Source: Siphonodentalium dalli
Lineage: Eukaryota; Mollusca; Scaphopoda; Gadilida; Siphonodentaliidae
Assembly (NCBI GenBank): GCA_032622095.1
Contig: CP136069.1
Location: forward strand, 31,254,342-31,318,341
Reading direction: 5' to 3'
Length of the DNA stretch: 64,000 nt
In this document: piece after piece, positions 27,201 through 42,200 of the stretch
Layout: every line of letters starts with the position of its first letter
Numbering within the stretch: the stretch's first letter is position 1
The notes under the pieces: generated by a model
The model's input: the letters and a program-made list of their open reading frames with translations, nothing else
Told to the model about the DNA's origin: nothing
Database searches by the model: none
Made by a program: the position numbers and the translations under genes

Positions 27201-30200
27201 TAGAGGCCCGAGCCTCAGAGGGCACAGAGCAGATTCGACAGTTAGAGTCCACCCTACTTGTCTGTAAGGAAGAGATCAAAGTATACATCGAGGAACTAGA
27301 ACAATCAAAGCAAATATATGATCGAGAAATGGCTGACAAAAATAACCAGGTTTAATATTAATTATTTGGAACCAAACTTTTTTAAAACATCCTTCTATTT
27401 GTTTTAACAATCTAGGGGCTTGGAATCTTTGGCCTAGAAAATTATTTCAGGAGACTATAAATAATACAATTTGAAAGGTATATAGAATGACCCCGGTATG
27501 TTGTTAACCCTTTACCCAACAAACCGGCCAAAACCGGCCAAATAAAGCTTCAACAGCCTAAAATATCTTCGGTCTGTCTCAATAGAACCATAAAAATATG
27601 GATATCATTGGAACCGGCTCCTTGACCACATTGTGATAGTTACAGTTATGCCCTGTGCCAATGCATTCTCTTATATATGCGAGTTGACAATAGGTCGCCT
27701 CGCATATATAAGAGAATGCATTGGCCTAAAAAAAAAAAATTTTAATGTGTTAAGCCAATGCATTCTCTTATATATGCGAGGCGACTTATGGTGCATTGGC
27801 ACAGGGCCCTTCTGTTGGGTAAAGGGTTAATCTTGTAGATCATTTTGGATGCGAGTAGACTTTGATATGCTTATTTAGTTTAGACATGAGCCTTTGATAA
27901 TAAATGCCTAGCATATAACAATGTATAATATTGAGTGCTGTATAATGTACGTCACTGCAGTTAAGCCTATAACTAAGCTTGTCACATTCAGAACTATAAG
28001 TTCTGCCCGATATGGGCACACTGTATCTTTGAGTAGAAACATGACTAGAAATGAGGGTTCGTATGGACACAGATCCAGTAGACCCTTTATATGGATGTCC
28101 CTTGTAATAATAATTGAAGCATGTCTGTTGATATAGGTCTAATCTAGGGGTATTGTGCTTTAGTCTGAAGGTTCGATAGTCCGAGGATTCTATAGTCCGA
28201 GGGTTCAATAGTCTTGATGGTCCAATGGTTAGTCTAAAGCAGGGCAGACTGAGGGTTCGATAGTCTGAGGGTGCGATAATCTGAGGGTATAATAGTCTTA
28301 GGGTCCATTAGCAGGGACATGGCAACAGGGAGTTTGGGGGTTCATTCAATATGCCTTGCTTTAATGATATCATATTAATTTTAATCTACTAAACAGATCG
28401 CATATTGTAAATAACTCTGGGACGATAATTCACTTTTTAATAATTTTAATCTATTATACAGATCGCATGTTTTATGTAACTGAGGTACGTTAATTCACAT
28501 TTTAATAGTTGTAATCTATCATACAGATCGCATGTTGTAAGTTTGAGCTGGCAGAAGCACAGGATAAGCTAGATCAACGTGACGACCAGTTCGAGGATTT
28601 ACAGAAGCTTGCGACGGAACAGCAGGTCTTACTTAAACAGAGCACAGAGAGGATATCAGAGCTGGAGGAGAGCGAGGAGCAGTTACAAAACGAGGTGAGG
28701 GAGATGTACAGTAATGCCCTAAGTAATCCACTCCTTAACCACGGCAGAATTATAGGTAATTTTTCAGGATTTAGTTGGAAATATGGTTTGTTGCCATTCA
28801 TCGGAAAGCTCTCAGTGAGAGCTTTCCGATGAATGGCAACAAGCCATATTTCTGACTAAATCCTGAAAAATTAGGGACCAGCCTAGGGTATTCAAATTGG
28901 GAGAAGTCACTTCTCTTTAGCCCGGTACGCAAGGACCAGCCTAGGGTATTCAAATTGTGAGAAGTCACTTCTCTTTAGACTGGTACACTGGGACCAGCCT
29001 AGGGTATTCAAGTTGGGAGAAGTCACTTCTCTTTAGACTGGTACACTGGGACCAGCCTAGGGTATTCAAATTGTGAGAAGTCACTTCTCTCTAGACTGGT
29101 ACACTGGGACTAGCCTAGGGTATTCAAGTTGGGAGAAGTCACTTCTCTCTAGACTGGTACACTGGGACCAGCCTAGGGTATTCAAGTTGGGAGAAGTCAC
29201 TTCTCTCTAGACTGGTACACAGGGTCCAGCCTAGGGTATTCAAATTGTGAGAAGTCACTTCTCTCCCTTGACTGGTACACTGGGACCAGCCTAGGGCATT
29301 TAAATTGGGAGAAGTCGCTTCTCTCTAGACTGGTATACAGGGCTCAGCCTAGTCTCATATATTTCTTTGAGGCCCATAATATTTTCCAGTGGGGGATTCC
29401 TCTCTTGGGTAGATATGAAAAATAAACAAATAGGTTTGATTTATTATGACCTAATTATTCAATCTGAAATTCATTTTAGGCTTCAGATCTTAAGAAGAAA
29501 CTCGTTAAACTAAATGGGAAGTTTGTCATGGAGAAGAAAACTTTGGAGACCAAGTTACATGAAGCCTGCCAAGACATGGAGAAGCAGGCGTCACAAATTA
29601 CAGGTCTTACACAAAATCTTAGGTATGGTATAGAAAACTAAATGCAGGTTTAGTGGAACATGGACATCCATTATTCTGTTTTGGGCATTGTATTTATTGT
29701 ATTTACCAGGCCTCCAAATATGATGTCGGACATTTGCAGAATGAGGTCCCTTTAGTGATGCTACCCCGCACAACAGGCTAGTATCACTAAATTCACCCTC
29801 TGGGGACCTCATTCTGCTTAGGCTTCATCCTCTGAAAAGTATCTTTATTATCAAATTGACTGGTTTTTTAGTTTCTTTGGAAACTTCTTTATAAATATAA
29901 TTTTCTTTTTCAGTTTAACAAGTTTTTAAGTTTCTTTAGAAAGTTTCTTTTTCAGTTTAGTTTGTCTATATCCCCAAATTAGCAGACGACACAATGCATA
30001 ATTGAGGTGCCCAATTGGTACATTTCACCATATTCACCATCTGAAAACTTAAATCTGTGTCTAGGTCTGCCATACATGTAGCAGATGAAGCCATGCAGAA
30101 TGAGGTCCCCAGAGGTTGAATTTGGTGATGCTAGCCCGCTATGCGGAATAGCGTCACAAAGTTCACCCTATGGGGACCTCATTCTGCAAATGACAGGCAC

Positions 30201-33200
30201 ACTAATCTCAGACTTGCTCTTGTTGTTTGGACAGACAGCTGCATACAGAAAAGGAACGTTTGTCTCGAGAAATAACTGAACTCAATAAGCAAGTTGAAGA
30301 AGAGTATGATGCCAGCTCAGATAAGTCGGGGAAGATAAAGAAACTGGAGCGTGATTTGAGAGACTTAAGAGTCGCAGTGGAAGAAAAAATAGAATCAGGT
30401 TTGAAAAATTAAATTAATTCTTTCTTTACTAAATACTCATTGACGAGTAGTTCCTGTAGGAAATGTGCAGACATTAAGCTCAATAGAAACGACCATTATC
30501 CATTTGTAGAACTTATTTAATATCTGAACATTTTCCACCAATTAATAGAAATGATAATGAATCCTTTTGCACTTGTATTATCTGTTATTCTGTCTGTCTT
30601 CTGCTTTCATTTCTCCAGCTGAATAATAGACTAATACAATGTACACTTTTATAACTGAAAGGGAGCCTTGAAATAGGGTGTCTGTCATTTGCAGAATGAG
30701 GTCCCCAGAGGGTGAATTTAGTGATGCTACCCCGCATAGCGGGCTAGCATCACCAAATTCACCCTCTGGGGACCTCATTCTGCTTACACCTCAGCAGAAT
30801 GAGGTTCCCAGAGGGTGAATTTGGTGATGCTAGCCCACTATGCCGGGTAGCATCACTAAATTCATCCTCTGGGGACCTCATTCTGCAAATGACAGACACC
30901 CTATTTCAAGGCTTGAAAATGGATGTTGATTTTGTTGCCTTCCATAGAGTATGGATGCAAGTTGGTCTGAGTGGAACGTGACTTGATGCAAGTTGTGTTT
31001 ACACAAAAATTTATGCAAGTTGGGTCAGAGTGGGACATCATGTGATGTAATTTCGATCTACCAATGTCCTGCATTCATGTTCCACAACCCGAATGTAATT
31101 TGGAGTGTAAATATTCTGCAAGGAAAGTGTAATCTAAGGTTTAATTAATAGGTTATGGTTTGATAATTTAAGTTAGTTTTGTCTGTCAGTGTAGACTAAC
31201 AAGATGTTGCCCAAGCCTGAATTTAGTGTGTCTCTCATATGCAGAATGAGGTCCTCAGAGGGTGAATTTAGTGACGCTATCCCACATAGCAGGCTAGCAT
31301 CACCAAATTCACCCTCTGGGGACCTCATTCTCCAAATGACAGGCACACTAAGCTCAGGCTTGATGTTGATGTTGAACTTAAAACTCCAAATCAATGTCAC
31401 ATCATGGAACTATTAACCCTTTCAGTGCCAAGTCTGATTTTTGTATCAACCCATATTTCCTTGATCATTTTAAAGCTCTTTGCATCAATGTATCACATTA
31501 TTATAATCAATAAATTTGAAAAATGATCAAGGAGCTCTTTCCATCAATGTATCACATTATTATAATCAATAAATTTGAAAAATGATCAAGGAAATATGGG
31601 TTGATACAAAAATCGGACTTGGCACTGAAAGGGTTAATCAACTACTTGGCCTCACCCACTGTTCAAAATCAACCCCTGATATTGACAGAAATAACAATCA
31701 CTCTACGATAAGTCTCCAATCAAAAGTTTTTTTTTTTTTTCAGTGAATTCTTGCAATCACAATCAGATCTATCTGATCTTGAACATATATCTTCATTTTG
31801 ATAATAAATAATGTTCTGTTTTTTTTCCAGTTTCTGATTTAGAGGATAAACTCCATGAGAAGGAGACGGACTTTGACCATAGATCTAAACTTGTCAATGA
31901 CCTCGAGAAAGAAATTAAACGGGGAGAGGTATGTTAACATTACATGGTTGTCTGTTCCTCAGTTATTCAGTAAATAAGTGTACACATGGGCTCGAAAGTA
32001 TGACAATATGAGACATGTTAATTCTCACGAAATATCAATTTGTACCCAATGTACCGATCGGAATTCAGATGTCCCTCAACTCAAATTGAGCTTGAAAATC
32101 GGTCCCAATTTTGGCCCATCAGCCCAAATTTGGAACATCAGTTTTCGAACCCACACCAATGTAATCTAGCCAAGACCGTATGATGGTATTCATGACCTAA
32201 CCACCTCGGCTACATGGACATCCTTAAAAGGAAGCCCTTTCACCAAGAATCAGAACACAGGCTCGAATGTTGACACTGAACAGATCATTGGAACAGCACA
32301 ATAACTTCCTCCGAAATTGTATCTTTGACTGACCAGGGTTTGTTTGCAAAGTGAAAAGTGCTTAAATTTCGACCCACTCTTTTAAAAGTTATTAAATAGA
32401 TTTCTTCCTTTAAAGGCCCACTTAATTTTCGAATCACCAGATTACATTAACATATACAACATATTCCATATTATATACCATTAGAATGAGGAAGCTCCAA
32501 AACATTGTATTATTAACTTATCCGGTCGAATAAACTGTGAACATGTTGCTTTTTGTCAAAGTACCGACACATGTTCTGTGCTTAATTTTGATCTGGTCTG
32601 TACTGCCAGTTCATTATTCTAAATGGAAGGGGAATAACTCTATCTCTTAGTTGTGAATTGTTATGCATTCTGGGTATATAACGGAGGAAGTCTTGGTGTG
32701 AATCTTAGAACTCTTTACCCAGTTCACATAAAGTGCTCAAATAATATTCCCAGGAAAGAGTATTTTCAAACTCTGTTGACCATACTATATGCAGTGCCAA
32801 ATTTTGAGCCTGTTGCAATCATGCTGGTTGGAACCCTGAGTACATTTTTGAAAATAAAATAAAAAGAAACAAAATTCATATTCTAGCACCGATTTGCGGT
32901 GTGCACTGTTCAGGCTCATTCTCTGACAATAAGGCTTTATACAAAAGTACTTTTCTTTATAGACATTTTTAATTGCAGGTTACTATCTCACATATGGAAA
33001 CTATTCTATCACATACAGAATGCCCTAAATAATCGACTCCTTAACCACAGCAGAATTATGGGTAACTTTTCAGTATATAGTCGGAAATATGTCTTGTTGC
33101 CATTCATCGAAAAGCTCTCAGTGAGAGCTTTCTGATGAATGGCAACAAGCCATATCTCCGACTAAATCCTGAAAAGTTACCCATAATTCTGCTGTGGTTA

Positions 33201-36200
33201 AGGAGTGAATTATTTAGGACATTACTGTATGCATGTGCCAGATCTGGAATGTGTCTTTAACCCGATCTATGCTAAAGCATCATTGATGAGTAGTTATCCC
33301 ATAGGAAATGTTCAGATAATAAGTTACCCTTTCTATACTAAAGCATCGTTGATGAGTAGTTATCCCATAGGAAATGTTCAGATAATAAGTTACCCTTTCT
33401 ATACTAAAGCATCATTGATGAGTAGTTATCCTATAGGAAATGTTCAGATAATAAGTTACCCTTTCTATACTAAAGCATCATTGATGAGTAGTTATTCCAT
33501 AGGAAATGTTCAGATAATAAGTTACTCTTTCTATACTAAAGCATCATTGATGAGTAGTTATCCCATAGGAAATGTTCAGATAATAAGTTACCCTTTCTAT
33601 ACTAAAGCATCATTGATGAGTAGTTATCCCATAGGAAATGTTCAGATAATAAGTTTAACCCTTTATATGCTAAAGCATCATTGATGAGTAGTTATCCCAT
33701 AGGAAATGTTCAGATAATAAGTTTAACCCTTTCTATTCTAAAACATCATTGATGAGTAGTTATCCCATAGGAAATGTTCAGATAATAAGTTCAACAATAG
33801 GTCGTTTGTTGAACTTTTTATCCAAATGTTTCCCTCAATAAATAGGGCTCTTTTATTTATCTGTTGATTGCTTTAATCACCTTTACAGACCATTCTGATG
33901 TACATGTTTTAACCCTTTACCCAACAAACCGGCCAAAACCGGCCAAATAAAGCTTCAACAGCCTAAAATATCTTCGGTCTGTCTCAATAGAACCATACAA
34001 ATATGGATATCATTGGAACCAGCTCCTTGACCACATTGTGATAGTTACAGTTATGCCCTGTGCCAATGCATTCTCTTATATATGCGAGTCGACCATAGGT
34101 TGCCTCGCATATATAAGAGAATGCATTGGCCTAAAAAAAATCTTTTTTTAACACTTTTTACTATTTTTTCTTACATTCTTTAACAATTTTATAATTTTTA
34201 ATGTGTTAAGCCAATGCATTCTCTTATATATGCGAGGCGACCTATGGTCGACTCGCATATATAAGAGAATGCATTGGCACAGGGCCCTTCTGTTGGGTAA
34301 AGGGTTAACTGACTGGAAGAATGCATTTAGTATAGAAAGGGTTAACTTTGATTATTTTATGTAGCTATCCCTGCAGCAGTCACATGTGCATGTGTCGGAC
34401 TTGGAGCAGCATTTACAGCGGTCAATGATGGAGATGAAAGCCAGAGACGAGATGATAGAAGATCTCAAAGACGCACTCAAGTGAGATTCTATTAAGGCTC
34501 ACGGGTCACTTTCACCAAAAAAATACTGAACTAACTTGGCACAGATTGTCAACCAGTATGGGAACCTGCGCATCTGTGATTTTGAGTTCAGTGGTCATTT
34601 TGGAGGAGTTATTGCCATTTTTTAACCTAGAACCATACATCCTGGGATACATCTTTGTTCAAACCTGTATTTTGTCATTTTCCAGTCAATTTTTAAAACT
34701 TGACACAGATATTAACCATCATTGGAACCAGGGGGGGTCATCCACTTTTTTCCATACACTAGGCCGGGGTGGGTGGGTGGTTCAGCTGCGAAAAAGTCAC
34801 TTTTTTCCTGAGTGGTCGCAATTTTTTCCTCTTACAACATTTCTTCAATATAAATGCCTCAAAGTGTTCAGCATCATTGTTAAGGTGTGTATGACACTTA
34901 GGGCAGTGCTTAGGGGGGTAGTTAGTGTGGATATGGGCATGATGCTTCTCAGAAATCCAGATTACGAACCAACTCTCAGGAATTCGCCTTTTACATCCGA
35001 TCACATTAGAGGAGCGGCCAAATCCAAAAAGGGCCTTAGTTTTCGAGATACCCCTACCCTCGGTAGAACAAGTTGAAACCAACTTTTTCTGAAAGGTAAA
35101 TATATATCATTTATGAAAATGATTCTTGGCCTTAACGGAATTGGTGGCAGCTATGTTTGGCAAGACTATTTGTGAAGGTACCTACCGAAAAATAAGCCTG
35201 TTTTCAGCGGTTGGCCAGCTATACACAATTAGTTAAAAGTTAAGCACATCACCAAAAACATAATGTTCTATTTGTTATTATGGGGTACATGGTGATACTA
35301 GATCGGAGCGTTGTTATTTTTTCTGGTTTGTTTGAGATTTCACGACGTCATGGTGGAGAATGTAACGTTATGTGTCAAAACATCATGACGATTCAGAGAA
35401 ACTGTCGCCCGTCAACTCTGTACAAAACTAGCACGCTGGATTGAGCTTATCTTATCATATATTTTTGGAAAGAATGGAGAATTTTCTACCCGGAGGTATT
35501 AAGTTTATTTTCCTGACCCTACAAATTTAGCAATAATAGGCAAAAACTTAACCCTCCCCCAATGTCATAAAATGTTAAATATAGCCATCGCCGGGGATTG
35601 GATCTCAGAATGATAGAATAGAGCGTAGTATTTCCTTTTACTTAGTGTAGAACACACATAACAAGTGTAAAATGCTAATTTCCAACCATATTCACTATTA
35701 GATAAGTATCAAACTCCAAGATGGCGTCCAATATGGCATTCAGTTTTTATTTTAAGACTTAGTGAAGCGACATACGAAAAATCCTGAAAAGGAACGTCAC
35801 AAGTGGTAAAATGTATATTATTTTAATGACCATATAGAATAGTATTTCATATGAAACATTAGTTTCACCAATAATACATCTTATCAATTGGAAAAATAAA
35901 AGTAAAAAATTTATTCCGCCGTTCAATGTCATAAAATTCGAACCAAAGTTGTCGCTTGGGATTGGAACCACGAATGATCGCATAATGCGCAGTATTTTGT
36001 TTTATTAAATGTAGAATACACATGCAAATTGGCCAGAGAAATTGCCATCCAAATTTGTTATTAAAAGAGTATCATAATCGAAGATGGCGTTCAATATGGC
36101 GGCCAATTTTAAATTCAAGACTTAGTGAACGGACATACGACAAATTCAGAAAAGAAATGTCCCCAGTGGTATATTATATATAATTATACTGACTACATAG

Positions 36201-39200
36201 AACATTTCATATCAAACATTAGATTCAGCATTGATCTTTATTATCAATTGATGAAATAATTAGACAAAAACTTGATCACCCCTACAGTCACAAACTTCCA
36301 CACAAATGGGCCACTGTGGATTGTAGTACAGGCCAAAAAGAAATGAGCATACATTTTGGATTTCATTTGTGCTGAATACGATAAAGAAACAAAAAGTTTG
36401 AAGTCACACCCACTATTGCGCCATAATGGCGGCCAATATGGCATTTAAGTTTAATGTCAACACTTTGTAAACAACTAGTACGATATGCGGGCAAATAAAC
36501 GTCTCATGTGTTATTACTTATGTGTATGTTTCCATTATTACATGGCAATTTATTGTTTGTGTGATGACGGAGACCAAAATGTGGTGGTCAACTATAGAAA
36601 CAAAAAAATCAGACGAGCTTTGTCATGTCTCAAATTTATAACACTTCGTGAAAACAAATACGGGAAATCAGGACAAATGACGTCTCCAGTTGTATATATA
36701 TTGTGTCGGTTCATCACATTCATTTCATTACAATAGTCATATGAAGTAGTAGTTCTGTTATCAACATATCTTTTTATTTGCGAAATAATAAAAACAAAAC
36801 TATTAATTATTTTTACTATTAATTGTTTATTGTTTTATTATGAATTGTATTGTTAGCATATTGGTGTTTATGCAAATAAATCGTATCGTATCGTTTAGTG
36901 CGACATAATTATGTTAGAACCACACTCGCTATAAGATGGATCTCAAAATACAAGATGGCATCCCATAATTTAGTACAAGTACAACAGCCAGAAAAAAGAC
37001 TTCCTTTTGTGATGCTTTGCGCTGGATTTGTTGTTGAAGTGCCAGTTGTTTTCAACAACCGTTCAAATGGTTTGCTCTGGTGCCGATAGTCGATAAGTTA
37101 ACTTTTCAATAATACTATTTTGGAATAGAATAACATTAACATATATGTTATCTTCATAAAGATGAGCAACATTTGCTTTTATCAATCATAAAAATTACAT
37201 GGCTCTGATGGCTTACCATTCAATTAACGTTCAGTGACTAAAGGTCAAACATGACTCCAATGACGAGATGTTTATAGAGACAGATGGATCTTAGAAATAC
37301 AATTATTATTCCCATATTTTCATTTAATGAGTCATACAATGTGATTCTATGCATTCACAGCAATGGGAACTTGAGCATGGCATGTCCAGGTTTTCTTGAG
37401 AAACAAAAATGACTTTTCTGGGTGAACAAGAACACAACACTATACACCAGTGATTTTTAGTTGATTACATCACATTGACTTACACTCAGTTACGTGTATC
37501 CCCATAACACACCAGATCGACGACGAAGGTGTTATAAATCCCGATCAGTAACACTGATATGAGGTCCATGTTAAGTGAAAACAACTTTCGAATATCTGCC
37601 AGTTTGGGGGTAGGTGGCTTATGTATGGACTGAGTATATTGCTTCCGCGGTAAGATCGGCGCTGTCTTTCCGCCACCCATAAGAATACAATGTATGTCGT
37701 GATATGGCCTAGTCGCCATAGACCAAACCGTAAACACAATCTATATATCAAGACTAATGACGAGTGTCTATTGTGAATTGCCTTATGCCTGTCGCCATTT
37801 CAATTGTGTTAATAGCCTACAGATTTTCATTACTTACCATTTTATCCATTTCAAATGCCACCAGACTCAAAAGAACCGTGGATAAAACAAACGTTTTAGT
37901 GACATTCTGGTTTGCTTGTGAGTTGCGTGATTATGATTATAATCTAACCGCAATCATAAATGCAACACCAATGTGCATGTTCAATGGAGATAATCGCACT
38001 ATGACCTATGTGTCAATAAAATGTATTAGCATGAGAGATTGCTATACATGTATAGTCAGGACTCACGTCCCTAAGAACTAATACAGATATGATAACCGCC
38101 GGAGATATAGAAGATTGAATTTTAATTAGTCTTGCCCGGAAACTCAATATCTTCTGTTTGTAACATATATGAATCTGATTGACATTCACAACCATTTAAC
38201 TCACAAATTAGTCGGGACTAAAATATCAATGTACGGAAAAACATGAACATCAAGCAACATATGGCGAGAACAACTTATATTCATAGGTATGCGGTGTTGC
38301 TTTCTTGTTTGATGCTGAGCCGAAACTCGAACGATTATACAAAGCAGCAACCTCTCGATCACTATAACGCCTATTTATAAACCATTGTACGCTGATTGCA
38401 TTATATGGACATTGTGGTCCCATGTTATGTCATTAAAGAGCATTTTGTGTGTGCGATGATGAATTTCGTGTATCGTTAATAGGTATTTACTATGATGTGT
38501 GAACTTTGATTGCTCGTGGACTCATATCCAACTTTGGCAAAACCAGAGATCGATCAGATATCTTATTTACTGGATTTCAAAATGTATGCCATTTTTGTTT
38601 TTTGCGTTACTGCATAAAACAACAGATGGTGATTCTGTTATTTAATGTTTCATGTGGCCAAAACTGTTGCAAGGCTCTCTGAAAATGTTGGTGAAAATTC
38701 AAAAGGACATGTTAAGGAGGACTGCACATTCAAGACTATCACAATATATTAATGATAGCAATATGTTAGTATTGAACATTACAACATCACTTCGTACCGC
38801 ATAGAGTGCATGATTATTTGTAACGGTCAATGACCATCCTCTATTATTACCAGTTGTCTACATAACATATTGTTTATTCTTTACTTACTTAACGTCCAAA
38901 AATGACATCAAATGTGTCAAACAATAGTCAAATGTGCATTGGAGATCAATACACGATACACGATTAGGCAAATTAAACTATTTAAGTCATTCTCGGAATT
39001 TCACTAAGTGTATTTTTATTTTTGGTAGGTTTGTCTTTCTCCAAATATTTGATATAAAGTTCCTGATAATTGTTAAACAAAACAACCTAAACATTCAACA
39101 AATTCAAATTTCCATCCAGTATTAATCCTGGGGTGTGACATTTGGAACCTGATGTAGGATACCACCAAACCAATGGAAAGACACGGCTTACCCGCTCTTA

Positions 39201-42200
39201 CGGAGCTGTTCGACCAATTATGGAAGTTAATTTGAGACAATCACGTCAAAGCTTTATCTGAAAAAAGTTTTGTCTTACCACCATCACTCAAACACAACAT
39301 ATCGACGTCTAATATAAACACACAATCTAAACAATATATCGCTTCAAACTGCCGTATGATACATTTTGACCGACTTCCGTATTCATTGTTCGCAGCGTGT
39401 TGGCATTAAAATTAGCCGTCATATTGGGCGTCATCTTGGATTTTGGTTGTCTACTAAGACCAGATGTACGTGGATGCAAATTTTACATTTTATGTTTCTT
39501 CGTTGTATTCAACACAAAGTAATTCCGAACGATTTGCTTAATTCTTTGCATTCTGGACTATAATCACAAGTGCCGCAATTATGTGGACGTTTATGACTGG
39601 GTGTTGATTACGTTTTTGTTTACTAATTCTCCAACTGATAAGATAGACTAACGGTGAAACTACTGTACCCTATGAGATATCGTCTATGTAGTCACTTCAA
39701 TGATATACAATATGCCACAGGGGACGTTCCATTTTAGTTCGTTTGTATGTGCGTTCGCTAAGTGGTACAATTAAAATTGGACGCCATATTGGACGCCATT
39801 TTGTTGTATCATACTCTTCTAATAGTGAATATGGATGGAAATTCATACCTGTCACTTCGTATGTGTGTTGTACATTAAATAAAACAACATACTGCGCATA
39901 ATGCTATCACTCGTGGTTCCAATCCCTGTCGATAACTTTATTTCGAATTTTATGACATTGGATGGAGGGATACAGTTCTACCTATTAGCTTACCAATTGA
40001 AAAGATGTATTAATGGTCAAATTAATTTTTGATATGAAATGTTATTCTATGTAGTCACTACAATAATATAGATTTTACCACTGGGGACTTTCCTTTTCGG
40101 GATTTTTCGTATGTCGCTCCACAGAGTCTTAAAATAAAAACTGAAGGCCATATTGGACGCCATCTTGGATTTTGATACTCTTCTAATGGTGAATATGGTT
40201 GGAAATTCGAATTTTACATTTGTTATGTGTGTTCTACACGAAATAAAAGGAAATACTACGCACTATTCTATCATTCTGGGATCCAATCCCAGGCGATGGC
40301 TATACTCAGCATTTTATGACATTGGGGGAGGGGTAAGTTTTTTCCAATTAATTACAATATTTGTAGGGATAGGGTAATAAAATTAATACCATCGGGTAGA
40401 AAATACTCCATTCTTTCGAAACATATATGACAAGATAAGCTCAATCCCGCGTGCTAGTTTTGTACAGAGTTGACGGGCGACAGTTTCTCTGAATCGTCAT
40501 GATTTTTTGACGCATAATGTTACATTCTCTACCATGACGTCGTGAAATCTCAAACAAACCAGAAAAAATAAGAACGTTCCCATCTAGTATCACCATGTAC
40601 CACATAATAACAAATAAAATGTTCTGTTTTTTGTGATGTGCTTAACTTTTAACCAATTGTGTATAGCTGGCCAACCGCTGAAAACAGGCTAATTTTTCGG
40701 TAGGGTACCTCCACAAATAGTCTTACCATACATAGCTGCCACCAATTCCGTTAAGGCCAAGAATCATTTCCATAAATGATATATATTTACCTTCCAGAAA
40801 AGGTTGGTTTCAACTTGTTCTACCGAGGGTAGGGGTATCCGACCACTTTTGGCGTTTGGCCGCTCCTCTACATTGCCATGTACCAATGCTACTGGTTCCA
40901 GATGAAAATGGACAGTTATGTAGCACATGAATATACTTTAATATAAATAAAATGAAAAAAGCTATTCATATATCTCATTAATATTTACTCATTATACCTG
41001 ATCAGACCAGATGACTCAGTCAAAATTAAATCGGAACTTGGCATGGGACTGTAGACTGCAACAACGCATATCACTGAGATAATAATCTTGAGATTGTGGG
41101 ACCCAGATAAAAGATTGGGCGAGCATACATAGACCTTGAATGTGTAGATATGGAGAAGGCTGCTAAGTGGAATAAACAAAATCAGAACAGATGAGTGAAA
41201 AGAAGGGAAAGAAAATATAATATAACTTAATATAATATGCAAGTCTAAAAATAATGTGCTGGTCATCAGAAAAATGATCGAAGTCTGCAGAGGGCGAATT
41301 TGGCGATACTACCCGGCATAGCATCAACAAATTCAACCTCTAACGACCTCATTCTATTTTGGTCTCGACCAACCATGGAGAACTAGCTACATATGAGGGT
41401 CACATATGGTGAATTTGGTAATGCTATAGCCCACTCTGCTGGGTAGCATCACAAAACTCACCCTCCTTGGAGCTTATTCTGCAGACTGCATATGACCGTC
41501 TTATTTTCAAGTTTCTATTTACACGCAGTACATGTATTTGTATGAATGCTTGACCTGGGTCTGGCCTTAGCACAGTACCTAGCCCAAGAACTCAGCTCAT
41601 GGAAATGAAAATTAGTTTTGTGATACATAGTGGATTTCAGCTGAATACCTGTATTGTTTGAGAGTTAATTGCCAGGTGGTGTTGCCCTAATAATTTTTTC
41701 AAAAATCATAATTGACATAAATTCATGTGATACTATGGGACACATCTAAAGTTACACTTTCTGTGATGAAAAGAAGGTACACTAATGCTTTTATATTTGT
41801 TTACATGTATAATGAGCATTATGAGCTACCTTAGACAATATTTGGGGAAGAATCAATCAATAATTTACTGATCAGCACATGTATTCGGTGTGTTATTTTG
41901 GGTTTTTCCAGGTATTTTTTTAGAACCTGTTTCGTGTTGTTACAAAAGTTGGAATGACTTAGAAGAACCAGAAATGGAAATAGGGTAACTGTAATACTGA
42001 CCATCAAGCTTAAATGGTGTGATATTACAGATTTGGAGGTAAAAAGGGGGTGGGTACCCCGCATGAAATTGGGGGGTGGTGGGTACCCAAGAGCCGGAAA
42101 AAAGTTTTTTCAGCCTAATGTCATGTCACTTTTTCCCGACCCCCCCCCCCCCCCCCCTGTTGGAACCTGAGATTCTGAGTTTGGTTTGACACATTTTGGC

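Noticed and set aside
33205-33684. 159-codon frame with SYPIGNVQIISYPFYTKASLM repeats
   Set aside because: By-product of the 66-bp tandem unit; in related copies with 69-70-bp units the frame is broken by TAA.
34546-35076. 176-codon frame
   Set aside because: It spans a dispersed repeat and continues into the terminal inverted repeat of the foldback element; no recognisable domain and no codon pattern like the exons.
35007-40870. Maverick/Polinton or autonomous transposon
   Set aside because: Length and long inverted ends were suggestive, but no polymerase, integrase or capsid-like frame is present and the arms are subrepeated foldback type.
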